A DNA stretch of 64,000 nucleotides. Source: Pneumocystis sp. 'macacae'. Taxonomy: Eukaryota > Ascomycota > Pneumocystomycetes > Pneumocystales > Pneumocystaceae. The notes below the pieces were generated by a model. It saw nothing but the letters and a program-made list of their open reading frames with translations. It was not told the DNA's origin and made no database searches. Position 1 is the stretch's first letter. The number at the start of each line of letters is the position of its first letter. The stretch lies in NCBI GenBank assembly GCA_018127085.1, contig CM030724.1, forward strand, positions 1 through 64,000, given 5' to 3'. The position numbers and the translations under genes are program-made. Shown here piece after piece: positions 1 to 10,447 of this stretch.

Positions 1-3000
1 GTTTACAAGAAATTCTTTTTATTTTTTATTTCTTTTCTAACTCCAATTTAAACCCACTTCTAAACGTAATTCAATCTAACTTTTACTTCTGCTTTTTATC
101 TCTTTTGTTTTTTGTTTTTTATCCACTACCATCCTCTCTACTCATTCTTGCTCACTCGTTACTTGTTCATTTACGAAAAATACGTTATTCTTTATTCTTT
201 TCCAACTCTAGTCTAAACCCACTTCTAAACGCAATTCAATGTAATCTTCGTGTCTGCTCCTTATTTTTTGGTGTTTTTATTTTTTATTTACTACCTTCTG
301 CTTTACTCATTTCTACTCGTCACTTGCTCTTCATTTACAAAAAATACATTATTTTTTATTACCCTTTAACTCTAATCTAAACTCACTTCTAAATGCAATT
401 CAATCTAATCTTCGTGTTTGTTCTTTATTTTTTGGTGTTTTTATTTTTTATTCACCACCACCCTCTCATTTATTTTTGTTCACTCATTACTTATTCTTCA
501 TTTACAAAAAATACTTTATTTTTTATTCCCCTCTAACTCTAATTTAAACCCACTTCTAAACTTATTTAAATCTAATTTTTGCATTCCCTCTTTATTTTTC
601 ATGGTTTCTGTTTTTTATCCACCTTATCTCCACCTCTTGGCAATTCTCACCCAATTCTTGACTTACAAAAAATTATTTTTATTTTTCATTTCTTAAATCT
701 AATCTAAATCTACTTCTAAACTCATTCTAGTCTAACACTCAGTTCTACTTCTTTTCTCTTTCATTTTTACCTTTCATTTACCACCTCCAACTCTGCTTAA
801 CTCTTGATTTTTGGTTTACAAAAAAATTCTTTTTACTCTACTCTTAAAGCTAATCTAAATCTAATTTCTACTTCTACTTCTACTTCTTCTATCTTGTTAC
901 TCCTACTCTCCATCTCTACTTCTACCTCCCCTCAACCCTCTCTTATCTTCGTATTGTACACCCTACCTTTCAGCACCGCGCACACGCACTTATACCCCTC
1001 TACCTCACCTCCCCTACCCCCTACCTCCCCCTACTCCTGGTGCACACCAACCTTATCTGCACCGTACACACTTTTTTCACACCCGACCTCCCCCACCTGA
1101 GCCCATCTCCTTTGTGCACCCACCCTACCTCGATGCCTCGTGCACACTCTCACATCGTTGCTTGGTGCACACCATCTGCCTCACTGCCTTCTGTAGACCC
1201 TCTGCTACTCCCCACCTTATTCTTATTCACCTTTGATTTACAAAAAAAAAAATTATTTTATTTTTCATCTCTCCTTAAATCTAATCTAATTCTATCCTCA
1301 ATTCAATCTAACATTCACTTCTACTTGTTATCTCTTGCTATTCACATTTTCTTATCCATCTTATCTACACCTTCCAACTCTTCTAGTCTTGACTTACAAA
1401 AAATTCTTTTTACCCTTCATTTTTCTTTAATTCTAACCTAAATCCAAGGTCTAATCTACCATTCACTCTCACTCCCTGCTCTTTATATTTTTACCTTTCA
1501 CCCACCACCTCCAACTTTGCTTATCAAGTGCTCACTTTTGATCCATAACAAAAAAAATTCTATTTTCTTTTCTCTCATAAATAATACAATTCTAACCTAA
1601 TGTTAATCTAACTCTGCTTCTACTCTTTTCTTTTTATACTCTTCTTCTACTCTCCACCTCTACTCTCACTTCCCCACCTCAGCTTATCTGTACACCGCGC
1701 ACACCCACTTCTACCCCCTCTCTTGCTTATGTACACCCACACTACCCCTCTCCTACCTCACCTCTACCTCCCCCTACTAGCTGCTTGGTGCACACCATCT
1801 TATTTGCACCGTACACATTTTTTTCACATCCAACCTCCCCTCCTCACCCCATCCCCTACTCTGCACACTCCCACCTCGGTGCCTCGTGCACACCTCCTAC
1901 CTCGCTGCTTGGTGCACACCTACCTCGCTGCCTTCCACTAACTTCTGCCCACTTAGTCACATTTATTTTTTATTTGTAAAAAACATTTTATTTTTTCCTC
2001 TTTTAAATCTACCCCAGTTCTATTTCAATGCTTAGATCTACTTTTTATCTGTTGTGCTTTTTATTTTATTCTTCACCTCATCTTTATTTCTTATCAGCTT
2101 TTGCCCATTTATGCTTTATTTATTCTTGTTTTAAAAAAAATATTTTATTTTCATCTACCACTAAAACTAATCCAATTCTGCCCTCAATTCCAATCTAACT
2201 TCTGTTTTTTATTTTTTGTATTTTTGCCCTCCAGTCATTATTTACTCCATCTCTTAGCAACTCTTACTCAATTCTTAGTTTACAAAAAATTATTTTTACC
2301 CTTCATTTCTTCTTAAATCCAATCTAAATCCAAGTCTAATCTAATACTCATTCACTTCTACTTCTTTTCTCTTTCATTTTTATCTTTCACCTACCACCTC
2401 TGCTCTTCTTATCAACTCTTACTTTTGATTTAAAAAAAAACTTTTTGCTTTTTATTTATTAAAATTAGTCTAATTCTAACCTAATTCTAATCTAATCTGT
2501 GCTTCTACTCTTTTCTTTCTATACTCCTCTTCGACTCTCCACCTCTACTCTTACCTCCTCCACCCTCTCTTCGTATTGTACACCCTACCTTTCAGCACCG
2601 CGCACACGCACTTGTACCCCCTCTCCTATCCCTCCCCACCCCTACCTCCCCTTCTACTAGTACTCACTGCTTCGTGCACACCACTTCATCTGTTCGGTAC
2701 ACATTTTTTTCACACCCGACCTCCCCCACCCTCCCCAATCTTACCTCGTAGACACCCTCCTCATTGCTTGGTGCACACCTCCTACCTTACTGCTTGGTGC
2801 ACACACTCACCTCATCATCTCGTACTCCTCTCCACCTTGTTCTTGCTCGTCTTTTATTTACAAGAAAAAAGCTTTTTACTCTATTCTTTCTCCCTCCAAC
2901 TCCAATCTAAACCCACTTCTAAACGCAATCCAATCTGATTTTTGCTTTTAATTATCTCGTATCCTATCTTTACCCACTATCGTTTCATTTCCACCTCATT

Positions 3001-3640
3001 CTTCTACTTTTGATCTCCTGAAAAAACATTTTTATTCTATTCTTCCCCTTTCTCAATCTAGTCTAATTCTACGCTTAATTTCAATCTAATCTCTACTCCT
3101 AGTTTTTATCTTGTATTTTTTCCCTTTACTCGTTATCCACTCCACCGTCAATTCTCTTGTACTTTCGATCTGCTCGAAAAAACTTTTTGTTCTTTACTTT
3201 TTAAATATGAATCAATTCTAACCTAAATCCAAGTCTAATCTACCATTCACTCTTACTCTTGGCTTTTTGTATTTTCACCCTTCACCCACCATCTCCAACT
3301 CTGCTTATCAACTCTTGCTTTTAGTTTACAAAAAAACTTTTTATTCTTTATTTATTCTTAATTCTAATCTACATTTAATTCTACATCTACTTCTTTTATT
3401 TTATTTTTTTGCTCTGTTACTCAGCTCTACCTCTTGCTCACCCTGCTTTATCTGCACCGTGCACACCCCAACCACTTTCCAGCTTTGTGTGTTCCAAGAT
3501 CTGTGCAGAGACTGCCACTCAATTCCAGTCCCCTTCTTGCGCCCAACCCCCCCTGTCCACCTCAACCTCGACTGTGTGCTCATTTTTCGTCCAGAAAAAT
3601 CTCAACTCTAACATACTACTGCCAAATTGAGTCGAAATCA
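1..3640. repeat. Pyrimidine-rich subtelomeric satellite, ~165-base period, with GTGCACAC-rich long units
   Basis: The + strand is extremely poor in G and rich in C and T. A landmark 'TTTACAAAAAA' recurs near 2, 169, 334, 501, 663 and 815, then 1228, 1392, 1546, 1974, 2131, 2279, 2430, 2857, 3018, 3173 and 3325. Most steps are 148-167 bases. Three steps are 413-428 bases (815-1228, 1546-1974, 2430-2857), and these long units each hold several GTGCACAC motifs and a CACACCCGACCTCCCC-like stretch. A second landmark, 'CACTTCTAAAC', recurs near 55, 221, 384, 550 and 711 with the same spacing. Copies are diverged. Open frames here are low-complexity translations with no family features, so I call no gene. 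The position beyond the msg cluster suggests telomere-proximal DNA, and the left edge of the array lies outside the window. Confidence 0.8.
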
Positions 3641-4114
3641 ACGTAAATCCCGTGCAAACATCGACACATTATTCCTTAATCTGTCCCCCCCCACCCCCTC
3701 TCAACTCTTGTGCACACCTTCGCTCATTCGTTTTACCCCACATTTACCCCACATTTACCCCACACAAATTCTGCTTTTTTCGGTGGGGGCGTTTCCGTTT
3801 TCGGCCACAAATGCGGGGTAGCCGCCCTCCCCCTCTCTTATCGGCCCTGCCCCACACAAATTTTATTTTTTTGCGGGGTAAATGCGGGGTAATTTCGGAC
3901 TAATTTCGGGCAAACACGCGCGTCCAAAACACGCCCACACGCATCTAACGCGCATCCAACGCGCACACAGCACACATTCAGTGCAAGAGCGGGCTACACA
4001 GTGCGGGGGAGGCTGACGTGCACAGTACGAGGTGCAGGGAGAGTGTCCCGGTAAAATGCACTCATCATTCCCTAAATATATATATACATGCCTTCCCAAA
4101 TATGCCCACCCAGC
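3641..4114. other. Spacer downstream of the first msg gene
   Basis: This is the 3' flank of the msg gene that ends at 4115. It contains three perfect TTTACCCCACA units (3732-3764), a GCGGGGTA copy near 3813 and two copies on the opposite strand at 3872-3892. A GC-rich stretch near 3910-3975 repeats CGCGC and ACGC words. No gene is seen. The stretch just before the stop (about 4065-4114) resembles the equivalent flank at about 7385-7435, so msg units are duplicated together with part of their 3' flank. Confidence 0.6.
3732..3764. repeat. 11-base minisatellite, three perfect TTTACCCCACA copies
   Basis: Three head-to-tail copies are identical. On the other strand the unit reads TGTGGGGTAAA. The same family appears inverted at 3872-3892 and, as GCGGGGTAAAC, at 7234-7266. 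The units put runs of four G at 11-base intervals. Confidence 0.85.
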
Positions 4115-7099
4115 CTAAATCATAACCGAAATCATCATCCCCAACAACACCCCCTTCATGACTCCCCACCCACTCATCTTCAGCCCCCCACTCGGCTTCA
4201 CCTCGCCTGCCTCGTCCCCTGTCGTGCACCTCGTCGGCTTGCACCGCCGGGTCGACGTCAGCGTCACCGTCGATGTCGTCGTCGATGTGGACGTCGATGT
4301 GCTTGTGTGTGTCGATGTGTGTGTGACCCAGACGTCCGTTGTCTGGATCGACGTGCATTTCTCTGCGTCTCCTGTCTTTTCTCCTCCTGGCCCGACTGTC
4401 TCTTTTATCGTTATTGTTATATTCTTTGTCTCTATCTGTACTTTGTGCTCCGTCACCTCCAACGGTTTCAATCCATTGCATTTATTTTCTATTGTGTTGC
4501 ATGCATCTTTGCATTTTTCACACTCTTCTTTAAACCCACAGTCCTTCAGTAGATCTTGGCACTCCTCTTTCAATTCTACATATAAACTCAACGCCTGTGA
4601 TACCAAATCAAATGCCTTTATTTCGTCTTCTGTTATTTTTGCTGCTAGATTTCTTCTTACAAGTCTAAACTGTGCTGCATTTTTTGCCGCATCAGGTTTG
4701 GCTGCTGCTTTATTTCCTGAACCGTTTGTTGCCTTTGTTGTAACTAAAACAAGGCTTGCTTTTTTCAATGCATCTTCTGTCTTCTTTTTGATATCTTCAT
4801 ATTCACCTGCTTTCTCTTCCAGTTCCTTTTTAGCATTTGTGAGTTTCCTCTCTAACGTAGGGCACTGCTTCTTCAGCTCTTCTACAAGTTTTTCACAAAG
4901 TCCATTCCTAAAATCATCATCACTTTTTTTATTTGTAGTACTTTTGTCTGTGCACAAAGTCTCAAATCCATTGGTTGCATTCGCCCATTCCGTGCAATAT
5001 CCATCAAGTGTTTTTCTGCACTGATCTTTTGTTTTCAAGCTACCTTTTAATTGATCAAGTAGCTTCACTTCCAATTCTTGTTGCTTAATGAATGATCCAC
5101 ATTCTTCCTTTAATTTTTCGCAATTGTGGTTGCCATTGGTCGTTAGATTCTTGCAGCTCGACATGAATTTGCTACAGAACGGCATCCAATTGCTGCATGT
5201 TTCTTCTTTTTTGTCCTCTTTCTTCGCCTCATTTACAACTTGACTCTTTTCCATGCGCTCACCCAGCACGGCGCACTTCGCGCCCACGTTTTGCGTGAGG
5301 TACGTGCAGGTGGCGTTCGGCGCGACACACCCAAGCGCGTACCGCGTCCTCCCCCGTCTCCCCCACCCACTGCATCGCCCTCTCAGTGTTTCTACGCACG
5401 ACTCAAACTTATCTAGGTCATTGACCTTCTCCTGCAAGAAGACCTCCTCCAGGTGCTCCGCAACGCCCAGCCTTGCGCAGTGGTGCCTCAGTGTCCGGCA
5501 GGGCCACTCGATGTGCTTCGAATCCTGCTCCAAGTCTTCGCACTTCTTCAATAAATCCGTGCAGTGCTGCCTCGTTGGGAGATCCCGCTTTGCGTCCAGA
5601 TGTTCTTGCAATATGTTTGTATTTATATTCAAATACGTTAACAGTACAAAAATAGAATCCATTGGCTGCAAGCATAATGCAAATATCTCCTTGCTCTTTT
5701 CTTTTATGCCCGTACATACGTTTATCAGGTCCTTTGGAAATGTTTTAAGCCATGTGTCATGATTATTAAATTTCCCCCGCAGATTTCCTAGCAATGCTTC
5801 ATTTGCTAATATATCAAGGCCTCTTTTATAACACCCTGCTTTAACATTCTTACACAATTTCTCAAAAGACGTTTGACTTCCATAGTAAAAACAGTCCGAT
5901 TGTAATACTGTGCAATCATATTCATTAAAAACATCTGGTAAGTCGCTCCACAACATAACTTCATCCTTCTTAAAATGTTTATTCTCTATTCTTGTAGTAA
6001 GAGCTTTTGTTTCCTTTTTAAACTCATCATCTAATTTTTCACATTTATCATCATGTTCAGATGCATTGCCACATAATTCTTTTATACCTCCTCCAAGATA
6101 TTCAATAGACTTGCATTTACTACTCAGTATAATTTTGCATTTATCTTTATCAAATTTTTCATTTTTTGATAACAACAGCAACAAATCAAGAGGATCTCTT
6201 TCTAGTGGTTTTTCTATAAGAACGCCATCTTCTGCTGCTTCTTTGTAAAGCTCCTCTAACCCTACTTTTTCCATCACGGTAGGCTCTGGCCGCGTAGGAT
6301 CAAAATGTGAGCCCGGTGGAACATAAACAATTCCTTCTTTTCTACACTTGTCTTTCAGGTTATCGCACTTACTATCTTGACAGTCTAGTCCGTAAAAATA
6401 ACACTTCTCAAGTAATGAGTGTACATTTTCTTTCAGTTCATTATTGCTTAATGTTGTTTCTACTTCTTTTTTCAAGAGCTTACACTTATCCTTCGCTGCC
6501 TGCACTAGATGTTGGCATGTATATTCTGAATTAACACATTTCTCCAGCAATTCATCACTTCCTTGAATCAAAACTGGGCAAATTTCCTTGAGCTTTTCAT
6601 TACATTTATTATTATCAAGATTCCCTCTAAGCGCCCTCAAAAGAGCTTCCTCTGCCACCTCCTCACGCTTCTTCTGGTAGCAACTCGTCCTTAACTTATT
6701 ACAGTTATCTTTAAGATCATCAGGATATGCATCTTCCAAAAACAAACATTCTTCTTGATTTGAACAATCATCCTTCGTTAACTGTGGAATTTGCTTTGTA
6801 GCTGCTTCTTGGAGCTTTGTTTTAAAAGTACCATGCTTTTTACCAACATTGGTTTTTAGATCTGTACATTTTGCTACGCCGTCATCTTTGCAAATTTCTT
6901 TTAATTTTGGATAAATATTAAAGTTTTCATCTATTTCCTTCAATTTTTCACAGTATTCTTTTAGTCCTTTTTTGCATTTTGCTTCGTCTATTGCATCTTT
7001 TTTTAGAATAAAAGCCAAAAGATAATCTTCATCATCATACACATCCTGCACCCCTACTTGTGCCCGCCTCTTAACCGCCCGCGCCACCCCCCGCGCCAA
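4115..7099 (-). CDS. Major surface glycoprotein, CRJE-type (msg-I / Msg-A1), probable silent donor copy
   Basis: An uninterrupted frame of about 990 residues has the regularly spaced Cys pairs and Lys/Glu-rich helices of the Pneumocystis MSG repeats. It ends in a Ser/Thr-rich stretch (STSTSTSTTTSTVTLTSTRR), then a CKPTRCTT motif, then a hydrophobic tail expected to be exchanged for a GPI anchor. The 5' end carries the CRJE coding ARAVKRRAQ, with VKR a likely Kex2 cleavage site. There is no signal peptide and no intron. The frame opens with TTG, and the position where the neighbouring copy has ATG is GTG (7085-7087), so this copy cannot start on its own at the junction. In this family, copies are expressed only after joining the upstream conserved sequence at the expression site, which is not in this window. 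Role: abundant surface adhesin and antigen on the fungal cell. Confidence 0.93.
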   Translation of the reverse strand: MARGVARAVKRRAQVGVQDVYDDEDYLLAFILKKDAIDEAKCKKGLKEYCEKLKEIDENFNIYPKLKEICKDDGVAKCTDLKTNVGKKHGTFKTKLQEAATKQIPQLTKDDCSNQEECLFLEDAYPDDLKDNCNKLRTSCYQKKREEVAEEALLRALRGNLDNNKCNEKLKEICPVLIQGSDELLEKCVNSEYTCQHLVQAAKDKCKLLKKEVETTLSNNELKENVHSLLEKCYFYGLDCQDSKCDNLKDKCRKEGIVYVPPGSHFDPTRPEPTVMEKVGLEELYKEAAEDGVLIEKPLERDPLDLLLLLSKNEKFDKDKCKIILSSKCKSIEYLGGGIKELCGNASEHDDKCEKLDDEFKKETKALTTRIENKHFKKDEVMLWSDLPDVFNEYDCTVLQSDCFYYGSQTSFEKLCKNVKAGCYKRGLDILANEALLGNLRGKFNNHDTWLKTFPKDLINVCTGIKEKSKEIFALCLQPMDSIFVLLTYLNINTNILQEHLDAKRDLPTRQHCTDLLKKCEDLEQDSKHIEWPCRTLRHHCARLGVAEHLEEVFLQEKVNDLDKFESCVETLRGRCSGWGRRGRTRYALGCVAPNATCTYLTQNVGAKCAVLGERMEKSQVVNEAKKEDKKEETCSNWMPFCSKFMSSCKNLTTNGNHNCEKLKEECGSFIKQQELEVKLLDQLKGSLKTKDQCRKTLDGYCTEWANATNGFETLCTDKSTTNKKSDDDFRNGLCEKLVEELKKQCPTLERKLTNAKKELEEKAGEYEDIKKKTEDALKKASLVLVTTKATNGSGNKAAAKPDAAKNAAQFRLVRRNLAAKITEDEIKAFDLVSQALSLYVELKEECQDLLKDCGFKEECEKCKDACNTIENKCNGLKPLEVTEHKVQIETKNITITIKETVGPGGEKTGDAEKCTSIQTTDVWVTHTSTHTSTSTSTSTTTSTVTLTSTRRCKPTRCTTGDEAGEVKPSGGLKMSGWGVMKGVLLGMMISVMI
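7062..7087 (-). promoter_or_regulatory. CRJE recombination junction, variant copy
   Basis: Read on the minus strand this codes VARAVKRRA. It differs from the 10422-10447 copy at two bases: G for A in the start codon, and T for C in the Val-Lys junction. The first nine bases are preceded by a near-duplicate GCGCGGGGG. The site is where, in Pneumocystis, the expression-site leader and the msg body share identity and exchange. Confidence 0.75.
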
Positions 7100-7435
7100 A
7101 TTCTGACCGACGACCTGAAAGCTGAGTTTGCTGGGTCATTTTAAGCTTTCACGCAGAAACCAACCGTGAGATAAACATAGTGTCAGTGTGCCCCTTCTTA
7201 TCTTAAATGTCACGTGATAAATTTAATTTTTGTGCGGGGTAAACGCGGGGTAAACGCGGGGTAAACGCGAAAATTGAATTACAATAAATGGAAATAAAAA
7301 ACATGGTAAATGGGCATAAAGAGCATAGGTAGATGAAAATATGGGCAGATTACGCGAGAGTACGTCTCGTTGAATGCACTTCATGTCAATTGTTCCTTAA
7401 TATACATGCTTTTCCCAACCATGTTCATTTGTCCC
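7100..7435. other. Spacer between the two CRJE-type msg genes
   Basis: It contains an 11-base minisatellite with three perfect GCGGGGTAAAC units (7234-7266), then AT-rich sequence. No promoter or open frame is evident, which fits a donor gene that lacks its own transcription start. Confidence 0.6.
7234..7266. repeat. 11-base minisatellite, three perfect GCGGGGTAAAC copies
   Basis: Head-to-tail units are followed by a partial GCG. They are related to the inverted TTTACCCCACA units at 3732-3764, with one base changed. Three G4 runs are regularly spaced. Confidence 0.85.
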
Positions 7436-10400
7436 TTAAATCATAACCGAAATAACCATTCCTAATAACACCCCCTTCATTACACTCCACCCTGTTATCC
7501 TCAACCCCCCGCTTGGCGTCACGTCTCCCGCTTCATCCCCTGTTGTGCACTTTGTAGGCTTGCACCGCCTTGTAGACGTCAGCGTGACTGTAGACGTAGT
7601 AGTTGATGTAGATGTAGACGTGCTCGTGTATGTGGATGTCTTCGTGATCCACGTATCCGTTGTCTGAATAGACGTGCATTTTTCTGCGTCTTCTGTCTTT
7701 CCTCCTTGTCCGACTATCTTAGTCGTCGTCGTTGTCTCTGTCTTCGTCTCTGTCTTTACTTCATGCTCCTTCACTTTTAATGGTTCTAATTCCAAACATA
7801 TTTTATTTATTTTTTTGCACGCATCGTCGCATTTTGGACATTCCTCTTTGAACCCACATTTCTTCAGTGAATCGATGCATATCTCCCTTAGCTCTATATA
7901 CAAACCAAGTGCCTGTGACACCAAATCAAATGCCTTAAATTCCTTCTCTGTTACATGCACTTTTGCTGGTGCATCTCTTCTAACAAGCTTGAATTGTTTT
8001 TCGTTGTTTGCTACTGCCGCTGCTGCAGTTTTATTTTCTTCTTTATTACCTGCAGTCTTCGTTACAGATAAGATAAGGTTTGCTGCATCTATCGCTTCTT
8101 CTGCTTTCTTTTTGATATCTTTATACTCTTTTTCTTTTTTTACCAAGACTTCTTTAGCTTCTGTAAGTTTTTCTTTTAATTCAGGGCATCTCTTTTTCAC
8201 TTGTTGTACCAGCTTTTTACAAAGCTCTTCTCTAACTTTAGTATCATTGTTTTTGCCATTGTTATCTGTGCACAAAGTTTTAAGTGAATTAGTTGCCTTT
8301 TTCCATTCCGTGCAGTATCCGTCGAGTGTTGTTTTACATTCATCCTCTGTTTTCAAGTGGCCCTTTAGTTCAGCGACTACTTTCTCTTCCAATTCCAGTT
8401 GTTTAATGACTGTTTCGCATTCCTTTTCGAGTTTTTTGCAATTTTCTTCACCATTAGTCGCTAGATCCTTGCAACTTGACATATATTTGTTGCAATATGG
8501 CCACCAAGAGCTACATAATGATTCTTTTTTGCCATTATTCTTCTTCACCTCCTCTACAACTTTTTCTGTTTTCATATGCCCGTCTAATGCTGCACACTTG
8601 GTCTTAACGCTCTTCGTGATAATCCTGCACGTAACATTCTGCGCCAGGCATGCAAGAGCAAACCGATCCCTCCTCCTACTCCATGTATTGCATCGCTCAC
8701 CCAACTTTTCTACACACTGATCAAAGTCATCCAAATCTTTTGTCTCCTCCTTCAGCAACACCTCCTCCAACTCTTCTGCATTCTCCAATCGTCTGCAATT
8801 CTGATTCAGCGTGTGACACGGCCATCCAATCTCCCTTGAATCCGGTCCCAGCTCCTTACACTTCTTCTCCAACACTTCGCAGTCCTTTCTCGTCGGAAAA
8901 TCCCGTCTTTCATCCAAGAGCTCCTTCAAATAAATTGCCTTCATCCGTAAATCTGTTGAAAGTGCAAAGGCGGCGTTTTTCGGATCCATACACAGTACAA
9001 ACAGTTCATCGCTCAGTCCTTTTAGTTCTCCACAGGCTTTTACCAACTTCTTTTGAAGATCATCAAACCACGTTCCATTTGAACCCTGCAATGAACCCCG
9101 CAATTCACTTTGCAACTCCTCATTTGCTATAGCATAGAGTCCTCTTTTATAACACGCTGCTCTCAGGTTACTGCAGGGCGTGTCTGTACCTCCCTGACCT
9201 TCTAGATAAAGACAATCTGATTCCAAAGTTCTGCAATCTTTCTCAGTAAGAAACGTTGACAAATGATGCCATCCAATAATTGTATTTGGGCTAGTATCAA
9301 CAAGATATTTATTTTTGAGTTTTGTAGTAAGGCCCTGAGCGCTGTCCGCTGCTTTTTTTTCCAATTCATCGCATTCTTTCGTTCCATTATCACTTGCTTT
9401 ATCAGTACTTTTATTACAGAAACCCTTCAGAAGTTCATGTTCTTTAAGGTCTTTGCATTTTTCCTCAAGTACTTTTTTACACTTGTTACTGACTCCTGAT
9501 CCTGCATCTTTCCGGCTCAACAGGAGCAAAAGTTCAGTTGCATCTCTTGTGGGCGGTCGCCCAATATAGACCCCATCCCTTGCTGCCTCCCCATAAAGCT
9601 CTTCCAGCTCTATTTCTTCTGCCACTGTAAGCCCCGGCCGCGTGGGCTCAAAGTCTGAACCCGGTCTCCCGTAAACTATCCCTTGTTTTTCGCAATTACT
9701 TTTGAGTTTATCGCATTCTGGTTGATCTTTAGTACAATCTGTGCGGTAAAAGTAACATTTTTTGAGTAACGGTAAGCATTTTGTTTTTAACTCGTCTTCA
9801 TTTTTTTTTCCCAGAAGGCTATCAACTTCCCCTTTAAGAGAATTGCAAGTATTTTCTTGCTTAGTTATAAGGCTTCCACACGTTTGCTCGTCAAAACACA
9901 GCACCGTCAATTCATCACTTTCTCCGCTCAATTCCAGACAAACTTCCTTGAGCTTCTCCTTACATGACTTATTGTTAAGCTTCCCGCTAAGTGCCCTTAA
10001 AAGGGCATCCTCTGCTACTTCTTTGCGCTTTTTTTGATAACAATTAACTCTTAACTTATTACATTTATCTTTAAACTCGCCAGGGTATGCGTCCTCCAAA
10101 AACAGACATCCTTTCTGATTTGAACAATGTTCATCCGTCAGCTCTGAAATTTTTTTTCCAGATGCATCATCAAGTTTTTGTTTAAAACTATCACGCTTTC
10201 CATCAATTTTAGTTTTTAGTCCGGCACATTTTGTTGCACCATCATTTTCGCAAATTTTTTTTAATTTTGGATCTACATTTTCTAATTCCTTATCTGCTTC
10301 TTTTAAACTATCACAGTATCCTTTTAGTTTCAGTTTACATTGTGCGTCTTCTAAATTATCTTTTTTCAAAACCAATGCAAAAATATGCTCCTCTTCAATC

Positions 10401-10447
10401 TCATCCTTCTGTGCTGCTTGCGCCCGCCTCTTGACCGCCCGCGCCAT
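7436..10447 (-). CDS. Major surface glycoprotein, CRJE-type (msg-I / Msg-A1)
   Basis: A single frame of 1003 residues is closely related to the msg ending at 4115. It begins exactly at the CRJE with ATG (MARAVKRRAQ), shares many Cys blocks (for example LKKCYFY, CEKQGIVYG, LFLEDAYPG) and has the same ending: Ser/Thr-rich stretch, CKPTKCTT, PSGG and a hydrophobic GPI-type tail. No signal peptide and no intron are seen. The ATG belongs to the junction element and need not be used as a start. Expected role is a surface antigen after recombination into the expression site; at this position it is most likely a silent donor. The alternating conserved and variable blocks relative to its neighbour suit mosaic gene conversion. 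Confidence 0.94.
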   Translation of the reverse strand: MARAVKRRAQAAQKDEIEEEHIFALVLKKDNLEDAQCKLKLKGYCDSLKEADKELENVDPKLKKICENDGATKCAGLKTKIDGKRDSFKQKLDDASGKKISELTDEHCSNQKGCLFLEDAYPGEFKDKCNKLRVNCYQKKRKEVAEDALLRALSGKLNNKSCKEKLKEVCLELSGESDELTVLCFDEQTCGSLITKQENTCNSLKGEVDSLLGKKNEDELKTKCLPLLKKCYFYRTDCTKDQPECDKLKSNCEKQGIVYGRPGSDFEPTRPGLTVAEEIELEELYGEAARDGVYIGRPPTRDATELLLLLSRKDAGSGVSNKCKKVLEEKCKDLKEHELLKGFCNKSTDKASDNGTKECDELEKKAADSAQGLTTKLKNKYLVDTSPNTIIGWHHLSTFLTEKDCRTLESDCLYLEGQGGTDTPCSNLRAACYKRGLYAIANEELQSELRGSLQGSNGTWFDDLQKKLVKACGELKGLSDELFVLCMDPKNAAFALSTDLRMKAIYLKELLDERRDFPTRKDCEVLEKKCKELGPDSREIGWPCHTLNQNCRRLENAEELEEVLLKEETKDLDDFDQCVEKLGERCNTWSRRRDRFALACLAQNVTCRIITKSVKTKCAALDGHMKTEKVVEEVKKNNGKKESLCSSWWPYCNKYMSSCKDLATNGEENCKKLEKECETVIKQLELEEKVVAELKGHLKTEDECKTTLDGYCTEWKKATNSLKTLCTDNNGKNNDTKVREELCKKLVQQVKKRCPELKEKLTEAKEVLVKKEKEYKDIKKKAEEAIDAANLILSVTKTAGNKEENKTAAAAVANNEKQFKLVRRDAPAKVHVTEKEFKAFDLVSQALGLYIELREICIDSLKKCGFKEECPKCDDACKKINKICLELEPLKVKEHEVKTETKTETTTTTKIVGQGGKTEDAEKCTSIQTTDTWITKTSTYTSTSTSTSTTTSTVTLTSTRRCKPTKCTTGDEAGDVTPSGGLRITGWSVMKGVLLGMVISVMI
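10422..10447 (-). promoter_or_regulatory. CRJE recombination junction
   Basis: On the minus strand this is the GC-rich element coding MARAVKRRA, at the very start of the msg reading frame. It is much richer in GC than the sequence on either side. Known family behaviour makes it the crossover site with the upstream conserved sequence. Confidence 0.82.

Noticed and set aside
105..2938. Several rightward open frames of 60-130 codons in the C/T-rich left region
   Set aside because: They are low-complexity Ser/Pro/Leu/Phe/Thr translations of a G-poor repeat, which rarely makes stop codons. They overlap each other and match no family.
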